Shown here piece by piece: positions 1-8,212 of a stretch of DNA of 64,000 bases. Source of the stretch: an uncultured Eubacteriales bacterium (GTDB taxonomy: Bacteria > Bacillota > Clostridia > Oscillospirales > CAG-272); NCBI GenBank assembly GCA_934447715.1, contig CAKSER010000005.1, forward strand, positions 1-64,000, given 5' to 3'. Under the pieces are notes generated by a model that worked only from the letters and a program-made list of their open reading frames with translations, ran no database searches and was not told where the DNA came from. Position 1 is the first letter of the stretch, and each line of letters begins with the position of its first letter. The position numbers were made by a program, and so were the translations under genes.

Positions 1-431
1 GAGGGCTTACCTGTCGTCATGTTGTAGTAGGATGCATTGATACCTGCCACTACGGTGCCGTGGTAATACGGGTCGCCCGCCGTTGCTTTCTTATCAAAAG
101 CTGCTACCTGTTCGGTAAGCTTGGACATGCCGTATGTGGTATTGTCCATATTCTGATAAGAGGTGAAAAGTTTGACCGTATCGACTGACATATCAATCGT
201 TGCGGCGAACATCTTTACCTGCTTGCCGTTTTTATCGTAAACAGTATAGATGTTCTGCGTAACTCCGCTTGCAAGCGAGGACTGCTTATCCTGCACAAGT
301 GAGAGCTGTGAGTTGGAAAACCTGCCATTTGTTTCGGATGCTGCGAAAGCTGTCATAGGCAGAACGCCCACAATCATCATTGCGCAGAGAAGCCATGCCA
401 AAACTCTGGGTGAAATCTTGTCTTTTTTCAT
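1..431 (-). CDS. Secreted phosphodiester glycosidase-like protein (NAGPA family), N-terminal part
   Basis: The reading frame opens at an ATG complementary to 429-431 and is still open at the left edge, so only about 143 N-terminal residues are present. It starts with a clear signal peptide: MKKDK, a hydrophobic core, then a signal peptidase site after MTAFA. The mature part reads VKMFAATIDMS and later VVAGINASYYNMTTGKP, which fits the start of phosphodiester glycosidase (NAGPA, formerly DUF2233) domains, where 'N-x-SYYN..TGKP' is typical. Such proteins in Firmicutes are secreted or surface-attached and are often found beside exopolysaccharide clusters. It is the gene just downstream of the polysaccharide operon, 54 bases after the ATP-grasp gene, and may be co-transcribed. 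The function in this organism is inferred from family and context only. Confidence 0.7.
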   Translation of the reverse strand, partial: MKKDKISPRVLAWLLCAMMIVGVLPMTAFAASETNGRFSNSQLSLVQDKQSSLASGVTQNIYTVYDKNGKQVKMFAATIDMSVDTVKLFTSYQNMDNTTYGMSKLTEQVAAFDKKATAGDPYYHGTVVAGINASYYNMTTGKP

Positions 432-485
432 TCTCTTTTCTCCTTCTTGATTATTTTATATATCGTCTGTTGACGAGTATATGCA

Positions 486-1418
486 TTAGTTTGAGGATGC
501 CGGAGGAAGCTCCAGCCACGAGCCGAGGGTTTCGTCCCATTTTTCCGGAACAAATCTTTCAAAGCCGGATGCCGGATAGAAGGTCAGCTCGGAAAAATAC
601 ACCTTATGCTCGATTATGTAAAAATCAACTCGCAAAAACGGGATGTCTTCGGACAGCTTCCTTGCAAGCGTCAGCATTTCCGACAGCTCATCGGGCTTTG
701 TAATTTCGGTTTTCGAATTCGGATGAGACGGGCGGCGTATGTCAAGGTGCTCCCAGTCTGAGGAAAAAAAGTCCTCGGTAAGACCGGTGCTTGTAAATCT
801 GTCCTTGCAGACAAGAATCAGCTTCGGCTCGCCGTTAAAGCAGTGCACCTTGTAGTCGGAAAGCCCACCTGCGTCGCTTTTCATAAACTCTTCCGCAATG
901 ATCCTGCGCGGAACATTTTTATACGGCCATTCGCGGCCGGTAAGGTAATAATCCTGCTTTAGCCCACGCTTCAACTCTGCCTTTACCTTTTTAATGTTCA
1001 GTGCCGATTTGTCCTTGCAGATACACATCCCGAGCCCGGAATTGTGATTGCATTTCAGGACGAATTTATCAGGAAAAGCACTAAAGTCAATCTCGTTCGG
1101 ATCATCCCATACACCGAGTAACGGGATGAGATATTGCGAACCGATTTTTTCGGAAATATAATCGCGTGCTTTATACTTGTCCACCATCACGGTATATTCC
1201 GGCTTGCGGTCATAAAGTTTCAGCCACTGGAGTTTTTCGTTTAATGTTTTTGGAGCCTCAAGCGGTAATCTGCGACCGAAAACAGCCGCAAATTTACGCG
1301 AAAGATATTCGGCATCGGGCATATCGTTATATTTCCCGTAGCCGGAATTTACGAGAAAACGATAACCGCTACTGAAAATATATTTTTTTATTGCTTTGAT
1401 GTATTTTCCGACTTGCAT
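486..1418 (-). CDS. TupA-like ATP-grasp polysaccharide protein
   Basis: This 310-residue protein resembles the TupA-like ATP-grasp family (PF14305), annotated in many capsule and exopolysaccharide loci and related to the teichuronopeptide enzyme TupA. Diagnostic stretches are TLNEKLQWLKLYDR near residue 60, then MVDKYKARDYI, and FVLKCNHNSGLGMCICKD, which matches the nucleotide-binding segment. The C-terminal part with RVDFYI and FSELTFYPASGFERF fits the metal-binding end of the ATP-grasp fold. No signal peptide or membrane segment is seen, so it should be cytosolic. The start overlaps the end of the polymerase gene by 31 bases, suggesting translational coupling. The substrate is unknown; by family it would ligate an amino acid or similar group to a sugar carboxylate, which fits the uronate-forming dehydrogenase in this operon. 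Confidence 0.8.
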   Translation of the reverse strand: MQVGKYIKAIKKYIFSSGYRFLVNSGYGKYNDMPDAEYLSRKFAAVFGRRLPLEAPKTLNEKLQWLKLYDRKPEYTVMVDKYKARDYISEKIGSQYLIPLLGVWDDPNEIDFSAFPDKFVLKCNHNSGLGMCICKDKSALNIKKVKAELKRGLKQDYYLTGREWPYKNVPRRIIAEEFMKSDAGGLSDYKVHCFNGEPKLILVCKDRFTSTGLTEDFFSSDWEHLDIRRPSHPNSKTEITKPDELSEMLTLARKLSEDIPFLRVDFYIIEHKVYFSELTFYPASGFERFVPEKWDETLGSWLELPPASSN

Positions 1419-2650
1419 AACTCGGTCGCCTTTCGTTTTAAATCAAACACATTTACAAAATGAATCATCAGATAGAAGTTTTGAGCTTTAGAATAATAAG
1501 TTACCATTCCAAAATTCATAGCAAGCATTAGTCCCAGCCAAAGTGCAAAAAATGTTACTCTCTGCTTGTCGACTTTTCGATACTTCCACAACTGCCTAAA
1601 TAGATAAACGTACATGGCGTAATAAAGGGAAAAGCCTATAATTCCGCCACCGCAGAGGAGTTCAGCGAAATTATCATGGAGATATGCGTCAAAAGCATAG
1701 TATTGCTCTGCTAAAATATGCGGATTGGCAATGCCGATTCCCCCCAAAGGATATCTCAAAAACCACTCTATTCCCAGTGCTCTAAGATTTTTTCGCACAA
1801 TTGTAGAATGATCCGCCTGACCACTTCCAAAAACGACATTCAACATGGATTCCATACGCTCTCTGATGCCGTCAAAGACATCCAACTGCAATATCCAATA
1901 AAGCACAAAAGCCAAAATCAAAATCCAAAGCAAGATTTTGAATCCTTTGATTAATATACTCTTTTTGGATTTCTGCGCTTTTACAAATGCGTATCCCAAA
2001 GCACCTGCTATCAAGAATACCAATGCTTTTCTGCTTTGAGTGGCAGCAATGACAACTATACTCGGAATCATCAGCAATGCTGACGGAAAGAGATGATCTT
2101 TGGGACGTAAATATTTAAGATTAATTTGAATCACGCACGAAAGAGCGCAAGCCATTCCTATTGTATTAACATTGGCAAATTCATTATCAACACGCAAACT
2201 CGAACTGCTTCCGGCAGCAATTATCGTATCCAAACCATAGAAAAACAGGGTATAAATTGAGACAATATATCCTGCCCACATAACTGCTTTAAGCAATACC
2301 GTCTCACCCAATTCCGGGATGTTTATATAAGTGATATATACTGCATAGGCACATACAAACGTTCGCGTCAATGTTCGCGCCATAGTCGCAGAGTCCGAAG
2401 CGCTGATTGCCCACAAGGAAGAAAGCAACGCAAAACAAATAAACAGGACGTTCATTGCAACATACGGCGTAAATCTGAGTGATATTTTTCCGTGTTGACT
2501 CGCGCATCCCAGCATAAGTATGCTTATTGAAAGCCCCAAAAATGTATACTTTCCCCAAGTATATGTATCAAACAAAATAAACAACACAAATAGCGCTGTA
2601 GTGAAGATAAATATGAGCGACATCACTGCTCTGCGCAACGAATTGGTCAT
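1388..2650 (-). CDS. Wzy-like O-antigen/exopolysaccharide polymerase
   Basis: A 420-residue polytopic membrane protein with around ten hydrophobic segments and a long loop between about residues 240 and 320. This is the layout of O-antigen ligase/polymerase (Wzy, PF04932) proteins. The segment FLRYPLGGIGIANPHILAEQ followed by YLHDNFAELLCGGGIIG carries the 'G.G..N......YLHNNFLELL..GGI.G' pattern typical of this family's periplasmic loop. Its role would be polymerisation of undecaprenyl-linked repeat units outside the membrane. It has a good ribosome site (AGGAG before ATG). It lies between a GT4 glycosyltransferase and the TupA-like gene, which overlaps its end. Family assignment is solid; the linkage it makes cannot be read from sequence. 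Confidence 0.85.
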   Translation of the reverse strand: MTNSLRRAVMSLIFIFTTALFVLFILFDTYTWGKYTFLGLSISILMLGCASQHGKISLRFTPYVAMNVLFICFALLSSLWAISASDSATMARTLTRTFVCAYAVYITYINIPELGETVLLKAVMWAGYIVSIYTLFFYGLDTIIAAGSSSSLRVDNEFANVNTIGMACALSCVIQINLKYLRPKDHLFPSALLMIPSIVVIAATQSRKALVFLIAGALGYAFVKAQKSKKSILIKGFKILLWILILAFVLYWILQLDVFDGIRERMESMLNVVFGSGQADHSTIVRKNLRALGIEWFLRYPLGGIGIANPHILAEQYYAFDAYLHDNFAELLCGGGIIGFSLYYAMYVYLFRQLWKYRKVDKQRVTFFALWLGLMLAMNFGMVTYYSKAQNFYLMIHFVNVFDLKRKATELCKSENTSKQ

Positions 2651-2660
2651 AACCAGTCTC

Positions 2661-3758
2661 CTATTCCCGGAAAATCAGTTTTACAAACTGTTCTGCAACC
2701 GTTTCTATATCATAGCCGTTTTCCTTAAATTTTTGCATCGGCGTTTCCCGCTTTACCTGTGGTAACTCAGCAACTAAATGCGCCCAAGCGCCCGCATCAC
2801 CTAGCGGTAGGTAATGAACCAAACCTGTAATATCTGCTTCGCGGGTAATGGTGTCTGCAATCAAGCACGGAAGTCCCGTTGCCTGTGCTTCAATCACGGT
2901 ATTCGGCATGCCCTCATACAGTGACGGAAATACGAAGACATCCATAGCAGACAAAAGCGCAGGAACATCGGACCTGACTCCCGTGAATATAATTTTATCT
3001 GAAATTCCGAGTTCGGACGCTTTTTGTTTTATTGCGGATTCGAGTTCACCGCCTCCTACAAGCATCATAATGCTCTTTCCATTTATTTTTAAATACTCAG
3101 AAAAAACCTCGAGCAAGAAAGCATGATTTTTTTGTGTCATAAAGCGACCGACGTGTCCAACTATCGTTGTATCATCGGATAGTCCAAACTCGGAACGTAT
3201 GCGGCATCGCATATCTGCGTTGAAGCCATATCGATCAATATCAATAGCATTGTGAAGGATATTGACGGCACCGCTTTCATAAGCCTTTTTACCAAACGTA
3301 TATTCCGCTGCGAGATCAGACGGCGCTATCTTGACATTCACATATTTGCCGTACAGGATACGCCCGAGCCTGTGCGCAACTTTTGATTTAAGACTGCCAC
3401 CATCACTTGAGTTACTCGAACGTGCAGCACATACTTTAGCACCAGCTTTGGAAGCAATTTTAAGATCCATAAAGCCCAAAGCACTCGAAGTGATTCTCAA
3501 GACATGGTTATAGTAATTTGCTTTTACAATTTCGTAAAGCCGTTTTTCAAACGAACTTCTTGACGTGGATTTGGGCGGAATTCTGTATATTTTTCCGCCA
3601 AGCGTCAAAATCTCTTCTTCATAAAAGCATTTATCAAATACATTTATGCAAAAATCCATTTGATATTTCGTTTTATCCAGCCGACGATACAATTTCATAA
3701 GAAATGTTTCAGCCCCGCCGGCATTCATATTTGAAATTATGCAAAGTACACGCTTCAT
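2661..3758 (-). CDS. Glycosyltransferase family 4 (EpsF-like)
   Basis: A 365-residue GT-B glycosyltransferase. It opens with RVLCIISNMNAGGAETFLM, the usual N-terminal signature of GT4 enzymes of the EpsF/EpsD type. The second Rossmann half has VGHVGRFMTQKNHAFLLEVF and the catalytic/nucleotide-binding run FPSLYEGMPNTVIEAQATG, where the E-x7-E motif sits. It would transfer a sugar from a nucleotide donor to the growing lipid-linked oligosaccharide on the cytosolic membrane face. It overlaps the acyltransferase gene by four bases (ATGA) and is followed 10 bases later by the polymerase. Donor and acceptor are not predictable. Confidence 0.87.
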   Translation of the reverse strand: MKRVLCIISNMNAGGAETFLMKLYRRLDKTKYQMDFCINVFDKCFYEEEILTLGGKIYRIPPKSTSRSSFEKRLYEIVKANYYNHVLRITSSALGFMDLKIASKAGAKVCAARSSNSSDGGSLKSKVAHRLGRILYGKYVNVKIAPSDLAAEYTFGKKAYESGAVNILHNAIDIDRYGFNADMRCRIRSEFGLSDDTTIVGHVGRFMTQKNHAFLLEVFSEYLKINGKSIMMLVGGGELESAIKQKASELGISDKIIFTGVRSDVPALLSAMDVFVFPSLYEGMPNTVIEAQATGLPCLIADTITREADITGLVHYLPLGDAGAWAHLVAELPQVKRETPMQKFKENGYDIETVAEQFVKLIFRE

Positions 3759-4279
3759 GATTCTTTCGCGCCTATCTTTCCGATTATCTTCGCCGGCACA
3801 CCGCCAATAATTATATTATCTCCAAAACTGCCGGTTACAACAGCCCCGGCAGCGATGACAACATTTGAACCAACAGAACTTCCAGGCATAAACATTGCTC
3901 TGCGTCCTATCCAGACATTATTTCCGATTGAAACGGGAGCGAATTCTTCAAATCCTTGTTTATAAAACGGCAATCCTGCTTCATGTTTATGATTTCGCGT
4001 ATAAATGATTACTTCAGGTCCCATCATAACTGCATCGCCGATTGTAACTGGACCGTATACTTCAGCATTGATTCCAATTCCTGAATGATTTCCGATTTCT
4101 ATACCGGGAGAAAAAACTGCGCCACGTTCGATATTGACATCAACTCCCATCCGATTTATAACTCTCTTCGCAAAAAAGCGTCGCATCCTTTTTGCGAAAT
4201 TCGAATGACTCGATTCTGGCAACCATTTTGAAAATATTGAATACAGCACATATGAAATCTTTTTCGATAATGTCCACAT
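3755..4279 (-). CDS. Left-handed beta-helix acyltransferase (WcaF/maltose O-acetyltransferase type)
   Basis: The protein shows hexapeptide repeats (IEIGNHSGIGINAEVYGPVT, then VSIGNNVWIGRRAMFMPG and GSNVVIAAGAVV) ending with IIGGVPAKIIG, the classic end of acetyltransferases of the WcaF/LacA type. The catalytic histidine is probably in TRNHKHE. These enzymes move an acetyl group from acetyl-CoA to a sugar hydroxyl. I chose the ATG at 4279 (MWTLSKK, 174 residues) because TTGGGGA lies 8 bases upstream; an ATG 10 codons earlier lacks a ribosome site. The stop overlaps the next GT4 start. It has no N-terminal Rossmann piece, so it is not PglD-like and should not be counted as the missing acetyltransferase of a bacillosamine pathway. 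Confidence 0.8.
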   Translation of the reverse strand: MWTLSKKISYVLYSIFSKWLPESSHSNFAKRMRRFFAKRVINRMGVDVNIERGAVFSPGIEIGNHSGIGINAEVYGPVTIGDAVMMGPEVIIYTRNHKHEAGLPFYKQGFEEFAPVSIGNNVWIGRRAMFMPGSSVGSNVVIAAGAVVTGSFGDNIIIGGVPAKIIGKIGAKES

Positions 4280-4322
4280 ATGGTTTTCCCCAATCTTTAC
4301 AATTCGCATCTATGCAAAAGTA

Positions 4323-5366
4323 TTATTGAATCGCGTCCAGTAAAACCCTAATAGCATTTGCTGGAATAAAGTTTTCTGCTTTTTCAATGCATGCATACTT
4401 CATTTCAAGTAAAGTATTTGGATTTTCAGCAATGCTTAAAAGAAGCTGCGCAAATTGCTCAACGTCATCAAAATCATACCCAATGCCAGTTACACCTTCA
4501 TCCACAACATCAGAGTAACTTTCCCATTTTGCGGAAATGACAGGAATCCCTGCCGCATATGCGTCAATGATTGTGCCGGGAATTCCCTCGGTATAGAAAT
4601 GAGTAGGGAAAAGCAATGCAAAATATGATTGCAATATTTCTACGCTTTTATCTGCATCCACACAACCGCAATATCGCACTCCCTCAGGAAAATGCTTCTT
4701 CAAGTTTTCAAACCACTCTGTTTGCGTAGTATCTACTTGACCGTAAATATCCAACGAATACGCTAAATATCCAAGCTGATCGTTTACTTTCTTAATCACA
4801 TTTATCGCTGTTTCAATGCCCTTTTCTCTCATTACACGGGAAAAAGTGCAAAGCTTATGTGGCACTCCTTGTGGATAAACAAGTTCACTTTCAGAAAGCA
4901 CCGTCAGCTTTTTGCAATTTGGCATAACGAACACATTTTCAAAGCCCCGTGCCTCCAATGCGCCTTTCATGGTATCTGTTTCCACATAGATCCCATCGAA
5001 CTTTTTCAGCGCTTTCGCAACGCCCTTTCGTTTCGTCAAAAACTGCGGAAGCCATCCGCCGATCACAACGTAATGCAATTTTCTGTTCTTGAAAAATCGT
5101 TTCAGACGTGACAAAAGCGGGGCATAAACTCTCAACCCATTATGAGCCGGAAAGATAATGACATTTTGGCTGTTTTTAAGTGCAAATAAAATCTGAACCG
5201 GAGATTTTGCAAGCGTTTTTAAACCGCCATGCGTATCAATTATCAGAACTTGCTCCTGCCCAAGTTTTTTCTGCAATTCTTCAGTAAGGATCTTTGTCTT
5301 TATCGTTTGACCGTCCAAAAAAGTTTTGCCGAAAGCAAAGTGCCCTATGACGGAGGCTGTCTTCAT
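4323..5366 (-). CDS. Glycosyltransferase family 4
   Basis: A 347-residue GT-B enzyme of the GT4 superfamily. The C-terminal half has HKLCTFSRVMREKGIETAI, then a conserved nucleotide-binding segment LFPTHFYTEGIPGTIIDAYA, matching the E-x7-E region of retaining GT4 enzymes. The N-terminal half (SVIGHFAFGKTFLDGQTIKT) is acceptor-side and more variable. The ATG at 5366 follows GGAG by about 9 bases; an in-frame TTG five codons earlier is less likely because it would sit inside the dehydrogenase gene. It begins two bases after the dehydrogenase stop, so the two are almost certainly co-translated. Confidence 0.83.
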   Translation of the reverse strand: MKTASVIGHFAFGKTFLDGQTIKTKILTEELQKKLGQEQVLIIDTHGGLKTLAKSPVQILFALKNSQNVIIFPAHNGLRVYAPLLSRLKRFFKNRKLHYVVIGGWLPQFLTKRKGVAKALKKFDGIYVETDTMKGALEARGFENVFVMPNCKKLTVLSESELVYPQGVPHKLCTFSRVMREKGIETAINVIKKVNDQLGYLAYSLDIYGQVDTTQTEWFENLKKHFPEGVRYCGCVDADKSVEILQSYFALLFPTHFYTEGIPGTIIDAYAAGIPVISAKWESYSDVVDEGVTGIGYDFDDVEQFAQLLLSIAENPNTLLEMKYACIEKAENFIPANAIRVLLDAIQ

Positions 5367-5368
5367 AG

Positions 5369-6691
5369 TTAGAGTCTCCAATAAGTCATACCGCTGTTTT
5401 TCAAATCGGCTACGGTATAAAGACCCTTAACATCGACAATAACCTTTTCAGCGTCGTCGCAAGGTCTGAACATCTTTTTTACAGCGTCAAGTCCGAGTGA
5501 TTTAAACTCATTGTGAGCAACAGCGACAATTACACAATCGGCATCTCTTATGTCCTCAAGCTTTGTGAGCTCGACACCGTATTCACGCATTGCATCCTTT
5601 TCACTTGCCCATGGATCAACGATTATAGGCTTTATTCCATACTCGTTAAAACGCTTTATAATATCGTCCACTTTGCTGTTGCGCGTATCGGGGCAATTCT
5701 CCTTGAACGTAAGACCAAGAATGACAACTTTGGATTTTTTGGGTGTCTGACCGACCTCAATCATTTTTTTGATTGCAGCATCGGCAACGAACCTTCCCAT
5801 GCTGTCATTTACAATGCGTCCATTCAGGATAATTTGACTGTGATATCCAAGTTTCTCAGCCTGATATGTAAAATAGTATGGGTCGACGCCGATGCAGTGC
5901 CCGCCTACAAGTCCGGGACGGAAACCAAGCGCATTCCACTTTGTATTCATTCCGTCAACAACTTCGTTTGTATCAATATCCATGCGGTCAAAAACCATGG
6001 CAAGCTCATTCATAAAGGCGATGTTAATGTCACGCTGACTGTTTTCTACCACCTTAACTGCTTCTGCCGTGCGAATATTCGATACGGGATGCGTTCCAAC
6101 TTCAATAACGATGTTATATACATTTTGTATTTCATCAAGGGATTCCTTGTCCATCCCAGAGACGATCTTATGTATATTCTCAAGACGATGCATCTTATCG
6201 CCGGGATTGATTCTTTCCGGACTGTATCCAATTTTAAAGTCGATGCCACACTTGAGTCCGGATTCCCGTTCAAGAATTGGAATGCAAACATCTTCCGTAC
6301 ATCCCGGATATACGGTCGATTCGTAAACTATAATAGATCCCTTTGTGAGATTTCTCCCGAGTATTTCAGAGGCTCCGATAACTGGTGCCAGATCCGGCGT
6401 ATGATCTGTATTTACTGGTGTAGGAACTGCAACAATGTGAAATTTTGCTTTCTGCAAATCTTTCTCATTTGATGTGAACACTACCGTACTGTTTTTTATC
6501 GTCTCGTCCCCAACTTCCTTTGTCGGATCTTTTCCGGCTTTATAAAGTTCAATCTTTTCTTTGTTTAAATCAAAGCCAATTACTTTAAGTCCTTTTTTTG
6601 CAAACGCAACCGCGATCGGCATACCTACATACCCTAGTCCGATAAGAGATAATTTTTCTTCACCAGCTATCAATTTTTCATAAAGTTTCAT
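5369..6691 (-). CDS. Nucleotide-sugar 6-dehydrogenase (WbpO/TviB/Cap5L-like)
   Basis: This 440-residue protein is a UDP-sugar dehydrogenase that oxidises C6 of a UDP-hexose or UDP-HexNAc to the uronic acid in two NAD-dependent steps. Visible landmarks are the NAD-binding loop IGLGYVGMP (residues 17-25), VPTPVN (90-94), YESTVYPG (124-130), the substrate segment SPERINPGD (157-165) and the catalytic cysteine Cys266 in LVGGHCIGVDPYY. The C-terminal domain contains GLTFKENCPDTRNSK. Sequence style (TPVNTDHTPDL, INPGD, KIVSG) is closer to the TviB/WbpO/Cap5L group acting on UDP-HexNAc than to UDP-glucose dehydrogenases, but that is a subfamily judgement. It probably supplies an N-acetyl uronic acid to the polymer. 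Confidence 0.9.
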   Translation of the reverse strand: MKLYEKLIAGEEKLSLIGLGYVGMPIAVAFAKKGLKVIGFDLNKEKIELYKAGKDPTKEVGDETIKNSTVVFTSNEKDLQKAKFHIVAVPTPVNTDHTPDLAPVIGASEILGRNLTKGSIIVYESTVYPGCTEDVCIPILERESGLKCGIDFKIGYSPERINPGDKMHRLENIHKIVSGMDKESLDEIQNVYNIVIEVGTHPVSNIRTAEAVKVVENSQRDINIAFMNELAMVFDRMDIDTNEVVDGMNTKWNALGFRPGLVGGHCIGVDPYYFTYQAEKLGYHSQIILNGRIVNDSMGRFVADAAIKKMIEVGQTPKKSKVVILGLTFKENCPDTRNSKVDDIIKRFNEYGIKPIIVDPWASEKDAMREYGVELTKLEDIRDADCVIVAVAHNEFKSLGLDAVKKMFRPCDDAEKVIVDVKGLYTVADLKNSGMTYWRL

Positions 6692-6694
6692 CGC

Positions 6695-7456
6695 TTATAT
6701 ACTCCTCTTATATTTGATTTTCTTAATTACACCCCAAAACAAATTGCGCAGTGTAAGAATGCAAGCATTAAATGGTTTCTCGTGTTCTGCTATTCGCCAC
6801 ATAATGTAATGATGCCTTATAAGCTTCCACTTTTTGCCGCTCGATATCGAACCGTCGTGCTTGATATAATATGACAGGCTTTCATTCAGTCGATAACATG
6901 GGGATTTTTCAATTATTTTCAGCCACATGGCATAGTCGTTATTTTTTCTTATCGGCTCAATCTGTATCAGTCCGATAAACTCGCGGTCATACATAACGGT
7001 TATTGTAGAGAAATAGCAATAATCTCTCATTTTTCGCCGATTCACCATACTAGGACCTGTATAGACATATGGCAGCCACTCGCCGTTTAACTGTATCCGA
7101 TAATCCGTATATGTAAATTTGTACCCGTTCTTTTCCATGAACCGAATCTGTTTTTCGAGTTTTTCCGGATGCCACAAATCATCACTGTCAAGAAAAGCAA
7201 TCCATTTTCCTTTTGCTTCGCGTAATGCCCGATTTCGGGATACGGCAGCACCGCTGTTGGCTTCGTTTTTTATATATTTGATTCTTTTATCCGACAAAAA
7301 CGGTTTCACAATCTCGTCGGTATTATCAGTTGAGCAATCATCTACAATAATCAACTCCCAGTCGGCATATGTTTGCTTTTGAACAGAAGTAATTGACTCT
7401 GATATAAATTTTGCCGTGTTATATGACGGCATGATAACCGATACTAAATCATCCAC
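6695..7456 (-). CDS. Glycosyltransferase family 2
   Basis: A 253-residue GT-A enzyme. VSVIMPSYNTAKFISESI at residue 5, ELIIVDDCSTDNTDEIV with the first aspartates, and IAFLDSDDLWHPEKL with the DxD metal-binding motif all match the GT2 core (PF00535). The C-terminal part after residue 200 is basic with a hydrophobic patch and may touch the membrane. It probably adds an early sugar, since its gene directly follows the phosphoglycosyl transferase. Gene order and three-base spacing to the dehydrogenase support one operon. Confidence 0.87.
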   Translation of the reverse strand: MDDLVSVIMPSYNTAKFISESITSVQKQTYADWELIIVDDCSTDNTDEIVKPFLSDKRIKYIKNEANSGAAVSRNRALREAKGKWIAFLDSDDLWHPEKLEKQIRFMEKNGYKFTYTDYRIQLNGEWLPYVYTGPSMVNRRKMRDYCYFSTITVMYDREFIGLIQIEPIRKNNDYAMWLKIIEKSPCYRLNESLSYYIKHDGSISSGKKWKLIRHHYIMWRIAEHEKPFNACILTLRNLFWGVIKKIKYKRSI

Positions 7457-7492
7457 GCTGGCATACCTTCTTTTCTTGAATGTATAGAAAGA

Positions 7493-8191
7493 TCAAGCAT
7501 TCAACAATTCTCTCGCTTCTTCCTGCTTTTCATCATATGTAGCCTGATCAACTTTTCCTTCCATCATAAGCCAATCACCGTAGTCCATATCCGACACGGT
7601 TCCTTCGCGGACAACATCACTTCGTTTAAGAACTTTGGCGACCGTTTTCAGGATTATCATTAAATCGCCCTTGAAAGTAATACCTCTGTCGATATACTGC
7701 AAGTCGTATTCAAATTTCTGCTCCCATGTGATGTTGTTACGTCCATTCACCTGCGCAAGTCCCGTGAGTCCCGGACGAACCGTGTGTCGTCTGCGTTGTT
7801 CATCTGTTAGGAACACGCAATCTCGAACCAAAAATGGGCGTGGACCGACTAACCCGGCTGACCCCCACAATATGTTACATAACGACGGTAATTCGTCTAG
7901 CGAAGTACTGCGCAGAAACTTTCCATACTTGTTGAGCCTTGCTTCGTCGGGGAGAAGATTTCCGTTTTGATCTTTCTTGTTGCTCATGGTGCGGAACTTG
8001 ATAAGCTTGAAAATCTTTTCTTTGCCCGTCTTTTTGTCGATCTTTCCGGGTCGCGCCTGCGTGAAGAACGGGTTTCCTCTCATGGCAATTGCACCGATTA
8101 CCGTTAAGACTATAAGCAGGGGAGAAAGGACGATAAGTGCCAGCAAAGACAGGGTGAAATCAAAAAATCTTTTCCAAAACTTCGCGTACAT
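7493..8191 (-). CDS. Undecaprenyl-phosphate sugar phosphotransferase (PglC/EpsL type)
   Basis: This 232-residue protein is a small monotopic phosphoglycosyl transferase (bacterial sugar transferase, PF02397) that links sugar-1-phosphate from a UDP donor to undecaprenyl phosphate and so starts the repeat unit. It has one N-terminal hydrophobic re-entrant helix (about residues 12-38), then KLIKFRTMSN, LRSTSLDELPSLCNIL with the catalytic D-E pair, GLVGPRPFL, and VRPGLTGLAQVNGRN. The length and the absence of four extra membrane helices put it in the short PglC/EpsL class. With the upstream 4,6-dehydratase and aminotransferase it suggests a di-N-acetyl-bacillosamine-like or 4-amino-4,6-dideoxy sugar as first residue. 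Ribosome site AAGGGG before ATG. It is intact, unlike the broken homologue at 11.8-12.3 kb. Confidence 0.9.
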   Translation of the reverse strand: MYAKFWKRFFDFTLSLLALIVLSPLLIVLTVIGAIAMRGNPFFTQARPGKIDKKTGKEKIFKLIKFRTMSNKKDQNGNLLPDEARLNKYGKFLRSTSLDELPSLCNILWGSAGLVGPRPFLVRDCVFLTDEQRRRHTVRPGLTGLAQVNGRNNITWEQKFEYDLQYIDRGITFKGDLMIILKTVAKVLKRSDVVREGTVSDMDYGDWLMMEGKVDQATYDEKQEEARELLNA

Positions 8192-8212
8192 ATAGGTAAC
8201 CCCTTGACAAAT

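Noticed and set aside
5513..6472. 319-codon plus-strand frame opposite the UDP-sugar dehydrogenase
   Set aside because: Antisense shadow of a clearly real gene with no domain signature.
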